From Caulobacter flavus (lineage in GTDB: Bacteria > Pseudomonadota > Alphaproteobacteria > Caulobacterales > Caulobacteraceae): DNA of 64,000 nt. Within the stretch, counting starts at the first letter, position 1; every line of letters starts with the position of its first letter. A program made the position numbers and the translations under genes. Below are positions 1 through 10,532 of this stretch, piece after piece. The DNA lies in the NCBI RefSeq assembly GCF_003722335.1, contig NZ_CP026100.1, positions 3,570,001-3,634,000 on the forward strand, written 5' to 3'. The notes beneath the pieces are model-generated. The model had not been told where the DNA came from and searched no databases. It saw only the letters and a program-made list of their open reading frames with translations.

Positions 1-2287
1 TCAGGAACACGAACGGAACGCGCGCCGCCCTGAGCGCACGCGCGACCCGCAGGCTGTGGCCTATCCCAAGATTGACATCCAGCACCGCGCCGGTCGGCCG
101 ACCCTCGCCGATCGCCGCCAGCGCCGCCCCCTCGGTGGAAAAAGGTCCCAGCACCTTGGCGCCCGCATCCAGCAGCGCCTGCGCGGCTTCCGACGCCAGC
201 AGGAAGTCGTCTTCGAGCAGCAGTATGCGCTGGCCTGAAAGATCACGCGGGTCGTCGTCGGGCGCACCGTCGAAAACGCTCGCCCGTTCAGGAACCCCGG
301 TTTCGAGGACGCTGGCGCGATGCACCAGCGGAAAGGCCAGCCGACACGTCGCGCCATCCCGGCCGACGGTCAGTTCGCTTTCGCCCTGCAGGTCATAGGG
401 CACGCGCCGCTCGATCAATTCGCGGCCAAACCCGCGGCGGGAGGACGGCGCGTCCGGTTGCAGAACCAGGCCCCGTTCTCGCCAAAGGAAGGAGAGCCAG
501 TCGCGGTCGTTGCGGCTTTCCACCGCCCAGGAAACCTCGATCTTACCGTCTGGCGCCGACAGTGCTCCGTGCTTCAAGGCATTGGTCGCCAGCTCATGCA
601 CGGCCAGGGTTACGACCTCGGCGGCCTTGGGCGGCAAGGTAAGGTCGGGCCCCTCGATACGGTACAAGCTGTCGTCCGGGGCCTGTGCGGCCAGCTCTTC
701 TCGGACGATCGACACAAGGTCTATGCCGGTGTTGGCGGATCGGGTGAGCAGCGCCTGGACCCGCGACAGTATGGCCAGGCGACCGCGCCAGGCGACGGCG
801 AACTCATCCAGCGACGTCGCGCCCCGCAGAGTGCGGTCCGATAGGGTTCTGATCATCGCCAGGGTGTTGCGCACGCGGTGCTGGACTTCCGCCAGCAGGA
901 TCGACTGGCGCTCGGCCAGGCGCTTGGCCTCGGTGATGTCGGTAAATAGGACCGCGACCTTGCGCTCTTGGGCCTCTCCCACGCGGAAAGCGTAGAGGTC
1001 GAAGATCCGGCTTCCCAGCGCGCCCGAAGGTTCCTGAAAGCGCAGGCTCTCGCCGGTCTGGGCGACGCGGTCGTAGATCTCGATCCAGCGTCCCTCGATT
1101 CCCGGAGCCAGGTCCTTGATCGTGCGGCCCGTCGCGGCGGTCAGGCCATTGTGCTTTTCGAAGGCCGGATTGACCTCGATGAAGCGCCAGTCGTTGGCGA
1201 CACCGTCGGCGCCGTAGAGCATCTGGATGATGCAGTAGCCCTCGTCCATCGATGAAAAGAGCGTGCGGTAGCGTTCTTCGGAGCGCCGGGTCTCCTGCTC
1301 GGCGCGGGCCCGCATGACCTCGGCCCAGGTGCGCTCGGCGACCTCGCGCATCAAGGCGATTTCCCGCTCGTCGAACCGGTGAGCGTCCTTGAAATGCACG
1401 AACAGAACGGCGCGCAAGTCGCCGTCCTTGAGCAGCGGGACGTTGACCGTCGCGCCAAGCGCCAGCGCCGCGTGCGCGGCCTTTTCGGCCGGCGTCAGGG
1501 TCGGATCGCCAGCGACGTCGTCGCGCACAACCGTCCGCCCCTCTCCAAATGCGGCGAGCAGTTCGGGGCCGTAGTCGTCGTAGCGGTAACGGCCTTCGAT
1601 GCCGGGCACGCCGTCGACATAGTTGCGGACCACCGCGATCTCGCCGCCGCCAAGATCCTCGGCGTATCCGACACGGTTGGCTCCAAGGCGCCGGCCCAGG
1701 GCCCGGGCGGCGACCAGTTGGATGTCGTTGGCGTCTCCCAGCGGTCTTAGCGTGTCGGCCAGTTCGAGCAGGAAGGCCTGCCGTTCCTGGTCATGCTGGA
1801 GCGCGGCCTCGGCCGCGTGTCGGCGGGTCGTCTCGGTGGCGACGATCAGGAACCCGCCGACCAAGCCGTCCTCGGACCTGATCGGGGTCCAGGTCGCGGT
1901 GAACCAGCTGGTCGAGGGGGCGCCGCCGACGGCGTCCAGTTCGAAGGGCGCATCGTCCCACAGCTGCGCTTGGCCGGCGAACACCGCTGCCAAGGCCGGC
2001 CGCAGGGTCGCCGCCAGTTCGGGCCAGATCTCGCAGAGCGGCTGGCCCAAGGCCCAGGGATGGCGATGTCCAAGGATCGTCCGATAGAGATCATTGTAGA
2101 TGAGCCGCGCGTCGGGTCCCCAGCAGACGCAGGCTGGCTGGCTCATCGACAGCGCCAGATCGACCGCCGTCCGCGCCGCCGACGGCCAGGATGTCATGGC
2201 GCCCAGCGGCGTGGCGTCCCATCGGTGATTGCGGGTCGCCGCGGCCATGTCGCTGCTCCCGCCCAGCCTGGTCTTCGTCTTGATCAT
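1..2287 (-). CDS. Hybrid HWE-family sensor histidine kinase with C-terminal receiver (3' end outside window)
   Basis: The reverse strand is open from the start codon to the window edge (at least 762 codons). Order seen: a PAS-like segment (about residues 15-155, with a WP-S-ART-AVDL signature), a GAF-like segment (about 175-310), a second PAS segment, then the HWE kinase core with the phospho-acceptor box LLAEVQHRVRNTLAMIR and the N-box AVHELATNALKHGALS followed by a WRERG motif. A receiver follows (RILLLEDDFLLASEA, then AVLDVNLG with the probable phosphoryl-accepting Asp) and is cut at the window start after VPFVFL. No membrane segment is evident, so a cytosolic sensor is likely. ATG 2287 has AAGGA five bases upstream; ATG 2248 preceded by GGGAG is the alternative. 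HWE kinases often act in light or general-stress signalling; the ligand is unknown. Confidence 0.9.
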   Translation of the reverse strand, partial: MIKTKTRLGGSSDMAAATRNHRWDATPLGAMTSWPSAARTAVDLALSMSQPACVCWGPDARLIYNDLYRTILGHRHPWALGQPLCEIWPELAATLRPALAAVFAGQAQLWDDAPFELDAVGGAPSTSWFTATWTPIRSEDGLVGGFLIVATETTRRHAAEAALQHDQERQAFLLELADTLRPLGDANDIQLVAARALGRRLGANRVGYAEDLGGGEIAVVRNYVDGVPGIEGRYRYDDYGPELLAAFGEGRTVVRDDVAGDPTLTPAEKAAHAALALGATVNVPLLKDGDLRAVLFVHFKDAHRFDEREIALMREVAERTWAEVMRARAEQETRRSEERYRTLFSSMDEGYCIIQMLYGADGVANDWRFIEVNPAFEKHNGLTAATGRTIKDLAPGIEGRWIEIYDRVAQTGESLRFQEPSGALGSRIFDLYAFRVGEAQERKVAVLFTDITEAKRLAERQSILLAEVQHRVRNTLAMIRTLSDRTLRGATSLDEFAVAWRGRLAILSRVQALLTRSANTGIDLVSIVREELAAQAPDDSLYRIEGPDLTLPPKAAEVVTLAVHELATNALKHGALSAPDGKIEVSWAVESRNDRDWLSFLWRERGLVLQPDAPSSRRGFGRELIERRVPYDLQGESELTVGRDGATCRLAFPLVHRASVLETGVPERASVFDGAPDDDPRDLSGQRILLLEDDFLLASEAAQALLDAGAKVLGPFSTEGAALAAIGEGRPTGAVLDVNLGIGHSLRVARALRAARVPFVFL

Positions 2288-2391
2288 GGTCCTTCCCGGC
2301 GGCCTTGGCCAACCAACGCGCCAGTCGCGCCCGAGGTCATGCTGGGAGCTGGGTTTGCTTCTCGCTCCAAGCGCCATGCTCCTGAGTATCA

Positions 2392-2417
2392 AAGGAGGCG
2401 GCGGGCAACGCCTCCTT
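2392..2417 (+). promoter_or_regulatory. Perfect hairpin upstream of katE
   Basis: Nine-base arms AAGGAGGCG and CGCCTCCTT enclose an 8-base loop, 47 bases before the catalase start codon. No T-run follows, so this looks like a leader structure rather than a terminator. Its left arm contains a Shine-Dalgarno-like AAGGAGG that would be hidden in the stem. Confidence 0.4.
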
Positions 2418-2463
2418 CGCGGTGGGATTTCCGGCCGAGGACCTCCAGCAACAAGGACAACCC

Positions 2464-4602
<2,139 letters not shown>

Positions 4603-4615
4603 GCAAAGCAGATGA

Positions 4616-4646
4616 CCAGGGCCTGGCCGTCAAGGCCGGGCCCTGG
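4616..4646. terminator. Bidirectional hairpin between convergent katE and the isochorismatase-like gene
   Basis: Thirteen-base arms (4616-4628 and 4634-4646) pair with a single T-G wobble around a 5-base loop. It fills the 47-base gap between the two stop codons. There is no T-run, but the placement is that of a shared terminator. Confidence 0.6.
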
Positions 4647-4649
4647 CGC

Positions 4650-5240
4650 TCAGGCGCGCCAGTCGCTGAAGGCCAGTTCGTGCGACGACGCTGTGCAGGC
4701 GCCCATGCTGTTGCGCATGATCTCCAGGGCCCAGGCGTTGCGCTGCGGATCGTCGCTGGCGACGAGATTTTCGGGAACCCACAGGTCGTACTGGCGCATG
4801 TGGGCGTCCGCGGCGGTGAACAGGACGCAGATGTCGGTGGCGACCCCGGTCAGGATCAAGCGCTGGACGCCCAACTGGGGCAGCAGGACCGGCAGGGGAG
4901 TGGCGTAGAAGCCCGAGAACCGGGGTTTGATGACAAAGAAGTCGTCGGGGCGGGGCTTTAGCTTGTCGACGATATCGCGAGCCGGGCTTTCGGCTCGCCC
5001 GGCATGGGCGATGATCTCATCGCGCTCTGCGCGCCACTGTCCGAAGTTGTCGTTGACGTAGATGGTCGGGGCGGCCGCCCGGTCGGCCTCCGCGCGAAAC
5101 TGCACGAGATCCTCGGCGATGCCCCGACAGGCTTGGCGCAGCGGTCCTGCGCCCGGGAAATCCAGGTCGTTGATCAGGTCGATGATCAACAGGCCGACAT
5201 CGGTGGGACGTTTTGCTCGGGTGGTCGGATCGCTCTGCAT
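4650..5240 (-). CDS. Isochorismatase-family cysteine hydrolase
   Basis: The 196-residue protein has the catalytic triad of the isochorismatase-like hydrolases: Asp21 in LLIIDLIND, Lys105 in FVIKPRFSGF and Cys138 in GVATDICVLFTA. The family hydrolyses C-N or ester bonds in small molecules (nicotinamide, N-carbamoyl compounds, isochorismate). Nothing in the sequence fixes the substrate. No siderophore or NAD-salvage gene is adjacent. The start ATG has only a weak AGG upstream. The upstream gap to 5533 is AT-rich and may hold promoters for both directions. Confidence 0.9.
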   Translation of the reverse strand: MQSDPTTRAKRPTDVGLLIIDLINDLDFPGAGPLRQACRGIAEDLVQFRAEADRAAAPTIYVNDNFGQWRAERDEIIAHAGRAESPARDIVDKLKPRPDDFFVIKPRFSGFYATPLPVLLPQLGVQRLILTGVATDICVLFTAADAHMRQYDLWVPENLVASDDPQRNAWALEIMRNSMGACTASSHELAFSDWRA

Positions 5241-5363
5241 CCTGCCGCAACGCGCGGCCGCGCCGACGGCGCCGGCCGGTGTCTCATGATAAGCAACGCA
5301 ACGTCGCTGGGCGCGTTCGCGATGGAAATTACTGTATAGTTTTCAATCTATTACATTTGATGC

Positions 5364-5444
5364 ATGTCGAAACGCCGCATCTGCGCCGCCGTTTCCCTAC
5401 CCAACGCATACGCCTCGCCCCTGGGCTGGGAAGACCGCCGCTAG
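5364..5444 (+). CDS. Possible 26-residue leader peptide
   Basis: A short frame (begins MSKRRICAAV, ends GWEDRR) lies between an AT-rich stretch (about 5328-5362, containing TATAGTTTTC) and the strong hairpin at 5472. No ribosome binding site is visible and the codons cannot be judged on so short a frame. It is listed only because a short frame followed by a terminator-like hairpin is the layout of an attenuation leader; it may equally be non-coding. Confidence 0.2.
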   Translation: MSKRRICAAVSLPNAYASPLGWEDRR

Positions 5445-5471
5445 GCGAAGGCTTGCGGCCTAGCCCGCGGT

Positions 5472-5512
5472 GGCGCGCTCGCGATTTCCTACCGCGAGCG
5501 CGCCGACCTTTT
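5472..5512 (+). terminator. Perfect 12-bp hairpin with T-run in the leader of the SRPBCC operon
   Basis: Arms 5472-5483 (GGCGCGCTCGCG) and 5493-5504 are perfectly complementary around a 9-base loop, and TTTT follows at 5509. This is the strongest intrinsic-terminator shape in the left part of the window. It lies 22 bases before the SRPBCC start codon, with no upstream gene on this strand closer than katE. It is therefore an attenuator candidate, or the end of a short unannotated transcript. Confidence 0.6.
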
Positions 5513-5533
5513 GACGACATCGACGGAGACCTC

Positions 5534-6085
5534 ATGCCAACCGACACCGATGCGCCCATCACGCCCGCCAACCTGGTCAAGCAGCCCGGCGACCAGACCT
5601 ATGTCTCCCGCGCCATCACCATCGATCGATCCCGTGACGTGCTCTACGCCTTCTGGCGCGATCCCAAGAACCTTCAGCGCCTGATGGATAACGTCGAGCG
5701 CATCGACGTGGTCGACGAGCGCCGCTCCCATTGGGTGGTCAAGGGGCCGGCGGGCGCCGACATCGAGTGGGACAGCCTGATCGTCGAGGACGACCCTGGA
5801 CGCCGGATCGCCTGGAGAGCCGAGGAAGGCGCTCAGGTGGCCAACCGCGGATGGGTCGAGTTCCGCGACGGCCCGCCCGGCCGGGGAACCGAGGTCCACG
5901 CCCTGATCGAATATGACGCGCCCGGCGGGGTGCTCGGCCGGTTGATCGCCAAACTCTTTCAGCGCGAACCCAATACCCAGACCCGCCGCGAACTGCGGCG
6001 CTTCAAGCAACTGATGGAAACCGGCGAGATCACGACCTCCGAAGGTCCGCGCGGCGCCGGCCGCCACGAGAAAGAGGAGGCCTGA
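5534..6085 (+). CDS. SRPBCC (START-like) family protein, cyclase/dehydrase type
   Basis: The 183-residue protein has the START-like fold pattern: an N-terminal [20 protein letters not shown] segment, a central strand run including [17 protein letters not shown], and a C-terminal helix ([15 protein letters not shown]). Such proteins bind hydrophobic ligands in a cavity. CGGAG precedes ATG 5534 at good spacing; a longer in-frame extension upstream passes through the hairpin and is not credible. The stop overlaps the next start (ATGA), so it is co-translated with the zinc alcohol dehydrogenase and then an SDR. This trio suggests redox handling of an alcohol or aldehyde, with the SRPBCC protein as a binding partner; that role is inferred. 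Confidence 0.88.
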   Translation: MPTDTDAPITPANLVKQPGDQTYVSRAITIDRSRDVLYAFWRDPKNLQRLMDNVERIDVVDERRSHWVVKGPAGADIEWDSLIVEDDPGRRIAWRAEEGAQVANRGWVEFRDGPPGRGTEVHALIEYDAPGGVLGRLIAKLFQREPNTQTRRELRRFKQLMETGEITTSEGPRGAGRHEKEEA

Positions 6086-7275
6086 TGCGCGCCCTGACCT
6101 GGCATGGAAAGCACGACGTCCGCGTCGAGACCGTCGACGATCCCAAGATCATCAATCCCCGCGACCTGATCCTGAAAGTGACCGCAACGGCCATCTGCGG
6201 CTCGGACCTGCACATCTACGACAGCTTCATCCCCTCGATGATGGCCGGCGACGTCCTGGGCCACGAATTCATGGGCGAGGTTGTGGAGGTTGGCCCCGCG
6301 CTCCGCGGCGAGGGCGACAATGCGCCCCTGAAGGTTGGCGACCGCGTCGTCGTGCCGTTCAACATCGCCTGCGGCAATTGCCGCCCCTGCAAGACGGGCC
6401 AGTTCTCGGGCTGCGACAACTCCATTCCCGCCGAGAAGGGCGACATCAGCGAGGTGGCCTATGGCCACGCCGTCAGCGGCATCTTCGATTACTCGCACAT
6501 GACCGGGGGCTACGCTGGCGGACAGGCCGAATATGTCCGGGTGCCTTATGGCGACGTCGGACCGGTCAAGGTTCCGGACGGTCTGACCGACGAGCAGGTG
6601 CTGTTTCTGTCCGACATCTTCCCCACCGGGTGGATGGCGGCGGAGAACTGCGGGATCGAGGCGGGCGACACCATCGCCGTCTGGGGCTGCGGGCCGGTCG
6701 GCCAGTTCGCGATCCGCTCGGCCCTGCTGCAGGGTGCGGCGAAAGTCATCGCCATCGACCACCACGCCAACCGTCTGGCCATGGCCAAGGCGGCTGGGGC
6801 GGAGGTGCTGAACTATCACGAGGTCAAGGTCCGCGAGGCGCTGATGGAGCTGACCGGCGGCCGTGGTCCGGACGCCTGCATCGACGCGGTCGGCATGGAA
6901 GCTCACGGCTTCTCCCCCGACAACATCGCCGACGCGGCCAAGGCCGCGGTGCGCCTGGCCACTGACCGCACCCATGCGCTCCGCGAAGTGATCATGGCCT
7001 GTCGCAAGGGCGGCCACGTCTCGGTGCCGGGCGTCTACGGCGGCGTCACCGACAAGTTTCCCGTCGGCGCCTTCATGGAAAAGGGGCTGACCATGAAGAC
7101 CGGCCAGACCCACACCCAGAAGTACATGAAGCAACTGCTGGAGCTGATCCAGTTGGGCCAGATCGATCCGACCTTCGTCATCAGCCACCGCTTGCCGCTG
7201 GAAGAGGCGGCCCAAGGCTACCGCCTCTTCAAGGACAACCAGGACGAGGTCACCAAGGTGGTGCTGCGTCCATGA
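6085..7275 (+). CDS. Zinc-dependent alcohol dehydrogenase (MDR family, formaldehyde-dehydrogenase-like)
   Basis: The 396-residue protein is a medium-chain dehydrogenase. Catalytic zinc ligands appear at Cys38 (AICGSDLH) and the His60-Glu61 pair (GHEFMGE); the structural-zinc loop is seen as [15 protein letters not shown]. The Rossmann glycine motif is [11 protein letters not shown]. Length and loop spacing match the group annotated as glutathione-dependent or glutathione-independent formaldehyde dehydrogenase-like enzymes. It would oxidise alcohols or aldehydes with NAD(P). It overlaps the SRPBCC gene by four bases and abuts the SDR gene, so the three form one operon. The exact substrate cannot be read from the sequence. 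Confidence 0.94.
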   Translation: MRALTWHGKHDVRVETVDDPKIINPRDLILKVTATAICGSDLHIYDSFIPSMMAGDVLGHEFMGEVVEVGPALRGEGDNAPLKVGDRVVVPFNIACGNCRPCKTGQFSGCDNSIPAEKGDISEVAYGHAVSGIFDYSHMTGGYAGGQAEYVRVPYGDVGPVKVPDGLTDEQVLFLSDIFPTGWMAAENCGIEAGDTIAVWGCGPVGQFAIRSALLQGAAKVIAIDHHANRLAMAKAAGAEVLNYHEVKVREALMELTGGRGPDACIDAVGMEAHGFSPDNIADAAKAAVRLATDRTHALREVIMACRKGGHVSVPGVYGGVTDKFPVGAFMEKGLTMKTGQTHTQKYMKQLLELIQLGQIDPTFVISHRLPLEEAAQGYRLFKDNQDEVTKVVLRP

Positions 7276-7292
7276 GATCGGAGGACAAGACC

Positions 7293-8078
7293 ATGCAAGA
7301 CCCGCGCCCCCTCGCCGTGGTCACCGGCGCCTCCAGCGGCATCGGCTACGAGCTGGCCAAGCGCTGCGCCGAGCACGGCTGCGACCTGATCATCGCCGCC
7401 GACACCTCGCTGACCGAGGCGGCCCAGGTTCTTCGAGCAACTGGCGCCGACGTAGCGGCGATCCGCGTCGACCTGTCGACCATCGACGGCGTCGACCAGC
7501 TATACGCCGCCATCTCCCAGGCCGGACGGCCCGTCGACTATCTTCTGGCCAACGCCGGCCATGGCCTGGGCCACGCCTTCCTCGACCAGGATTTCGCTCA
7601 AGCCCGTCATGTCATCGACACCAACATCACCGGCACGATCTATCTGCTGCACCTGATCGGCCGCGACATGCGCGAGCGCGAGCAGGGGCGCATCCTGCTC
7701 ACGGGATCGATCGCCGGCCTGATGCCCGGCTCGTTCCAGGCGGTCTACAACGCCACCAAGGCCTTTATCGACAGTTTCTCCTTCGCCCTGCGCGACGAGC
7801 TGAAGGACAGCGGCGTCACCGTCACCTGCCTGATGCCTGGAGCGACCGACACGGCCTTCTTCGAGCGCGCCGGCATGAGCGACACCCAGGTGGGTCAATC
7901 GAAGAAGGATGATCCCGCCGACGTGGCCAAGACCGGTTTCGAGGCCATGATGCGGGGGGAAGGCGACGTGGTGCACGGCCTGAAAAACAAGATGCAGGCG
8001 GCCACCGCGGCGATCACCCCGCAATCTGCCCTGGCCCGCCAGCATCGCAAGATGGCCGAACCCGGCTCCGGGGACTAA
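7293..8078 (+). CDS. Short-chain dehydrogenase/reductase
   Basis: The 261-residue protein is a classical SDR: nucleotide-binding TGASSGIG at 11-18, the NAG motif at 87-89 (LLANAGHG), catalytic Ser139 (LLTGSIAG), and Tyr152/Lys156 in YNATK. It would oxidise or reduce a small hydroxyl or keto substrate using NAD(P)(H). ATG 7293 is preferred over the overlapping ATG 7272 because GGAGG sits 8 bases before 7293. It is the last gene of the SRPBCC/alcohol-dehydrogenase operon. The protein resembles the DltE/YdfG-like group in length; the substrate is unknown. Confidence 0.93.
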   Translation: MQDPRPLAVVTGASSGIGYELAKRCAEHGCDLIIAADTSLTEAAQVLRATGADVAAIRVDLSTIDGVDQLYAAISQAGRPVDYLLANAGHGLGHAFLDQDFAQARHVIDTNITGTIYLLHLIGRDMREREQGRILLTGSIAGLMPGSFQAVYNATKAFIDSFSFALRDELKDSGVTVTCLMPGATDTAFFERAGMSDTQVGQSKKDDPADVAKTGFEAMMRGEGDVVHGLKNKMQAATAAITPQSALARQHRKMAEPGSGD

Positions 8079-8162
8079 GGCCCGGCGCGGGCGGGGACCA
8101 ATCGAGTTCTGCTGAGACCGGCCCTCCCGAAGACCTCTTTTTGCGAATATCCGTCCCGGCCA

Positions 8163-8432
8163 ATGTCGAATGTTAGTGGAGATATGGCGCGGGGAGCGCA
8201 CGCTAGCCGAATGGTCGAGCCCTTCCCGGAAGTCGTCCTGATGCGTATCGGGCCGCTGCCCGGCGGATGGATGTTGCTCTGCGGCGACAACGCGCTGATG
8301 CAGGTCTATCGATCGGGAGCCGAGGCTGAGCGTCAAGCGCGCAGCCACGCCCGGACGCTCGCTCGCTGCGGCTACGCACCGCGTCTTGTCATCCAGGATC
8401 GTACCGGGCGCGCGGTGCGCGCCAGGCTCTAG
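8163..8432 (+). CDS. Small conserved hypothetical protein (DUF2188-like pattern)
   Basis: The product is up to 89 residues. The core RIGPLPGGWMLLCGDNALM, then a helix rich in Ala/Arg (GAEAERQARSHARTLARC), then RLVIQDRTGRAV, resembles the small W-x-L ... AE-AR ... DR-G proteins found beside stress genes; the function is unknown. Starts at 8163, 8184 and 8211 are all possible. None has an ideal ribosome binding site, and GGAG sits only two bases before 8184. Its stop shares CTAG with the stop of the convergent HWE kinase. Confidence 0.65.
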   Translation: MSNVSGDMARGAHASRMVEPFPEVVLMRIGPLPGGWMLLCGDNALMQVYRSGAEAERQARSHARTLARCGYAPRLVIQDRTGRAVRARL

Positions 8433-9520
8433 CCGGCGTCGGTCTGCAGCACGCTGCGCATGGGGATCAGGGGAAACGTGATCGTGCAGCGCACGCCTCC
8501 CGGCGCGAAGGCCAGGGTTCCTTCGCCCATCAGCTCGTAGGGCACCCGCTGCTCGATCAGCACGGACCCGAATCCCGCCCGGCGGGGCGCTGCGACCGCG
8601 ACCGTGACCCCGCTTTCGCGCCACTCGAAGGCCAGCCAGTCCACGCCTTCGCGGGGGCGGACCGACCAACTGATCGCCAGCCGGCTATCCGGCGCCGACA
8701 ACGCGCCGTACTTGACGGCGTTGGTGGCCAGTTCATGGACCGCCAGGGTCATGACCTCTGCCGCCTTCGGCGCCAGCAGGATCTCGCCGCCATCGATCGA
8801 GATGCGGTGCTCGTCGGCGACCTGGGCCAGCAATTCGTCACGGACCAGGCCCTCCAGATCCACGCCCGTCTCCGGGCTGCGGGTCAGGAGCACTTGGGTG
8901 CGGGCGAGGGCGGACAGTCGACCGTCCAGATGCGCCGACAGGTCCTCGACGGTGTCGCTGGTCTCGGCCGTGCGACTGACGATCGACCGGATGACGGCCA
9001 GGATGTTGCGCACCCGGTGCTGCAGCTCGGCGACCATCAGGTTGCGGACCTGGCCTGCCCGTACGCGCTCGGTGGTCTCGATCAGGATCAGGAAGGTGGC
9101 GACGACGGCGCCGGCCTCGTCGCGAACCGGCGAGCAGGACAGCGTGAAGCAGCCTTCGTCCACGGCGCCGTCGCGGCGCAGGGGCAAGGCATGATCCTCC
9201 AGGGTCACCGTCTCGCCCCGCAGGCTGGCCTGGCGCGTAGGCTCCAGGATGGCGGCGGCCGGGCTCAGGGATCCCAGGCCGCTTTGGCCAAGATCGTCAC
9301 GGCCATCGAGCAGGTCGGCATAGGCGTCGTTGTAGACGATTACGGCCTTGTGCCCCATCCACAGAAGGGCGGGAAAGCCGCAGCCGAGCATCACGTCCAC
9401 GGCCGTCCGGCGGCTTTGCGGCCAAGTCTCGGCCCCGCCGAGGTCGGTCCGGCCCCAGTCAAAGGTCCCGATGCGATCGGCCATGCTGGACGAGGCCTTT
9501 GCGACGCTTGTATCGCCCAT
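8429..9520 (-). CDS. HWE-family sensor histidine kinase with N-terminal PAS
   Basis: The 363-residue protein has no membrane segment. Residues ~15-150 form a PAS-type sensor (DWGRTDLGGAETWP start, CFTLSCSPVRDEAG core). The kinase core has the acceptor His168 in AELQHRVRNILAVIRSI, Asn267 in VHELATNAVKYG, and the FEWRES element that gives the HWE family its name. It closely resembles the kinase at the left edge but lacks the GAF domain and receiver, so the partner must be a separate receiver; two stand-alone receivers lie about 1 kb away. GAGAAGG precedes the ATG. A perfect GTCGGA/TCCGAC inverted repeat lies 24 bases upstream. Confidence 0.94.
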   Translation of the reverse strand: MGDTSVAKASSSMADRIGTFDWGRTDLGGAETWPQSRRTAVDVMLGCGFPALLWMGHKAVIVYNDAYADLLDGRDDLGQSGLGSLSPAAAILEPTRQASLRGETVTLEDHALPLRRDGAVDEGCFTLSCSPVRDEAGAVVATFLILIETTERVRAGQVRNLMVAELQHRVRNILAVIRSIVSRTAETSDTVEDLSAHLDGRLSALARTQVLLTRSPETGVDLEGLVRDELLAQVADEHRISIDGGEILLAPKAAEVMTLAVHELATNAVKYGALSAPDSRLAISWSVRPREGVDWLAFEWRESGVTVAVAAPRRAGFGSVLIEQRVPYELMGEGTLAFAPGGVRCTITFPLIPMRSVLQTDAG

Positions 9521-9543
9521 GAATCGCCTTCTCGAGCTTCAAT

Positions 9544-9557
9544 GTCGGATGTCCGAC
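9544..9557 (-). promoter_or_regulatory. Inverted repeat upstream of the HWE kinase
   Basis: GTCGGA and TCCGAC flank a 2-base spacer, forming a perfect dyad 24 bases before the start codon of the kinase. It is a candidate operator; the binding protein is not known. Confidence 0.35.
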
Positions 9558-9717
9558 GTAACTTGCTTCGATCCTCGTGGCGATAACGCGAAGCTTGGGG
9601 GATCGCTACAATCCGGACGAAAGTTTTCCCAAAACGCACCTTATCGGGTCGACGGCGCGTTCAGCGTGTCAGATGATAAAGACCGGGACGGGGCTCGCTG
9701 CTAGCACGGAGCGAGCG

Positions 9718-9771
9718 ATGAAGATTCAAATGGCACCCTCAAGGCCCGCGACGGCGCCCGCGCCATGCTAG
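9718..9771 (+). CDS. Possible 17-codon upstream ORF coupled to the Crp/Fnr gene
   Basis: The frame begins MKIQMAPSRP with ACGGAGCG before its ATG. It ends in a TAG that overlaps the first codons of the regulator (ATGCTAG). The downstream gene itself lacks a clear ribosome binding site, so translation could be coupled. This is an inference from arrangement only. Confidence 0.3.
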   Translation: MKIQMAPSRPATAPAPC

Positions 9772-10460
9772 GCGCTCCGCTCCAATGGACGGGCGAAAGA
9801 TCCTATGTCGTTCGACTAAGGCGCCATGGCGTCTTCCAGGAGGAAGATCTCGCGGCGCTGGAGGCGCAGCTGGGACGCGTCGAATCCTACCCCGCCGGCA
9901 AGGACCTGGCGCTGGTGGGGGCTCCGCCGATGTTCCTGCTTGCCGGGTGGGCTTGCCTGGCGCGATCGCTGCGGGATGGTCGCCGGCAGATTCTGGCGTT
10001 CCTGCTGCCCGGCGACGCCGTCGGCTTTGATCTCCTGACCCGGTCGCAGCGCGGCGTCGAAGCCGTGGCCCTGACGCCTTTGAAGGTGCGCTATGCCCAG
10101 TCGGGCTTTACGGCGGGCGGCGAGCGCCTGCCGCGGGCCTTCGCCGCCGCCGCCGCCGCGCAGCACGGGCGGATGATCGACCAGATCGTGCGGCTCGGGC
10201 GCCAGACGGCCTACGAGCGGATGGCGCATCTGCTCTTGGAACTGCACGCGCGCCTGGCCGAAATCGGCGAGGTGCGTGGCGAGCACTTCCATCTGCCGAT
10301 CAAGCAGGAGATTTTGGCCGACGCCCTTGGTCTGAGCCTGGTGCACGTCAACCGGACCCTGCAGCAGATGCGGCGCGACGGCCTGATCGACATGCGCGGA
10401 TCGCAAATGACCCTGCTGGATCGTCCCGCCCTGGAAGCGGCCTCCGACCAGAGTTCGTAG
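9765..10460 (+). CDS. Crp/Fnr-family transcriptional regulator
   Basis: The 231-residue protein has an N-terminal cyclic-nucleotide-binding-type beta-roll (about 15-110, including QILAFLLPGDAVGFDLL), the long dimerisation helix (about 125-160), and a C-terminal winged HTH with IKQEILADALGLSLVHVNRTLQQ. The phosphate-binding residues expected in a true cAMP pocket are not recognisable and no N-terminal Cys cluster for Fe-S binding is present, so the signal is unknown. It lies between the divergent HWE kinase and two receiver genes. A perfect AATAAC-N4-GTTATT dyad just after its stop may be its own target upstream of the next gene. Confidence 0.92.
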   Translation: MLGAPLQWTGERSYVVRLRRHGVFQEEDLAALEAQLGRVESYPAGKDLALVGAPPMFLLAGWACLARSLRDGRRQILAFLLPGDAVGFDLLTRSQRGVEAVALTPLKVRYAQSGFTAGGERLPRAFAAAAAAQHGRMIDQIVRLGRQTAYERMAHLLLELHARLAEIGEVRGEHFHLPIKQEILADALGLSLVHVNRTLQQMRRDGLIDMRGSQMTLLDRPALEAASDQSS

Positions 10461-10462
10461 GG

Positions 10463-10478
10463 AATAACATAGGTTATT
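10463..10478 (+). promoter_or_regulatory. AATAAC-N4-GTTATT dyad, possible Crp/Fnr-type site
   Basis: Perfect 6-base arms separated by four bases, the spacing typical of Fnr-type sites, lie 54 bases before the first receiver gene and directly after the Crp/Fnr-type gene. The arm sequence is not a known consensus. Confidence 0.4.
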
Positions 10479-10532
10479 TGGCGCTCTTTGCGCCTCTCCT
10501 ATGCCTTCGCCTCGATCTGTGTGGGGCTGAGC

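Noticed and set aside
5213..5533. N-terminal extension of the SRPBCC protein
   Set aside because: It would translate through the strong hairpin and T-run; residues before 5534 are Arg/Pro-rich and a ribosome binding site precedes ATG 5534.
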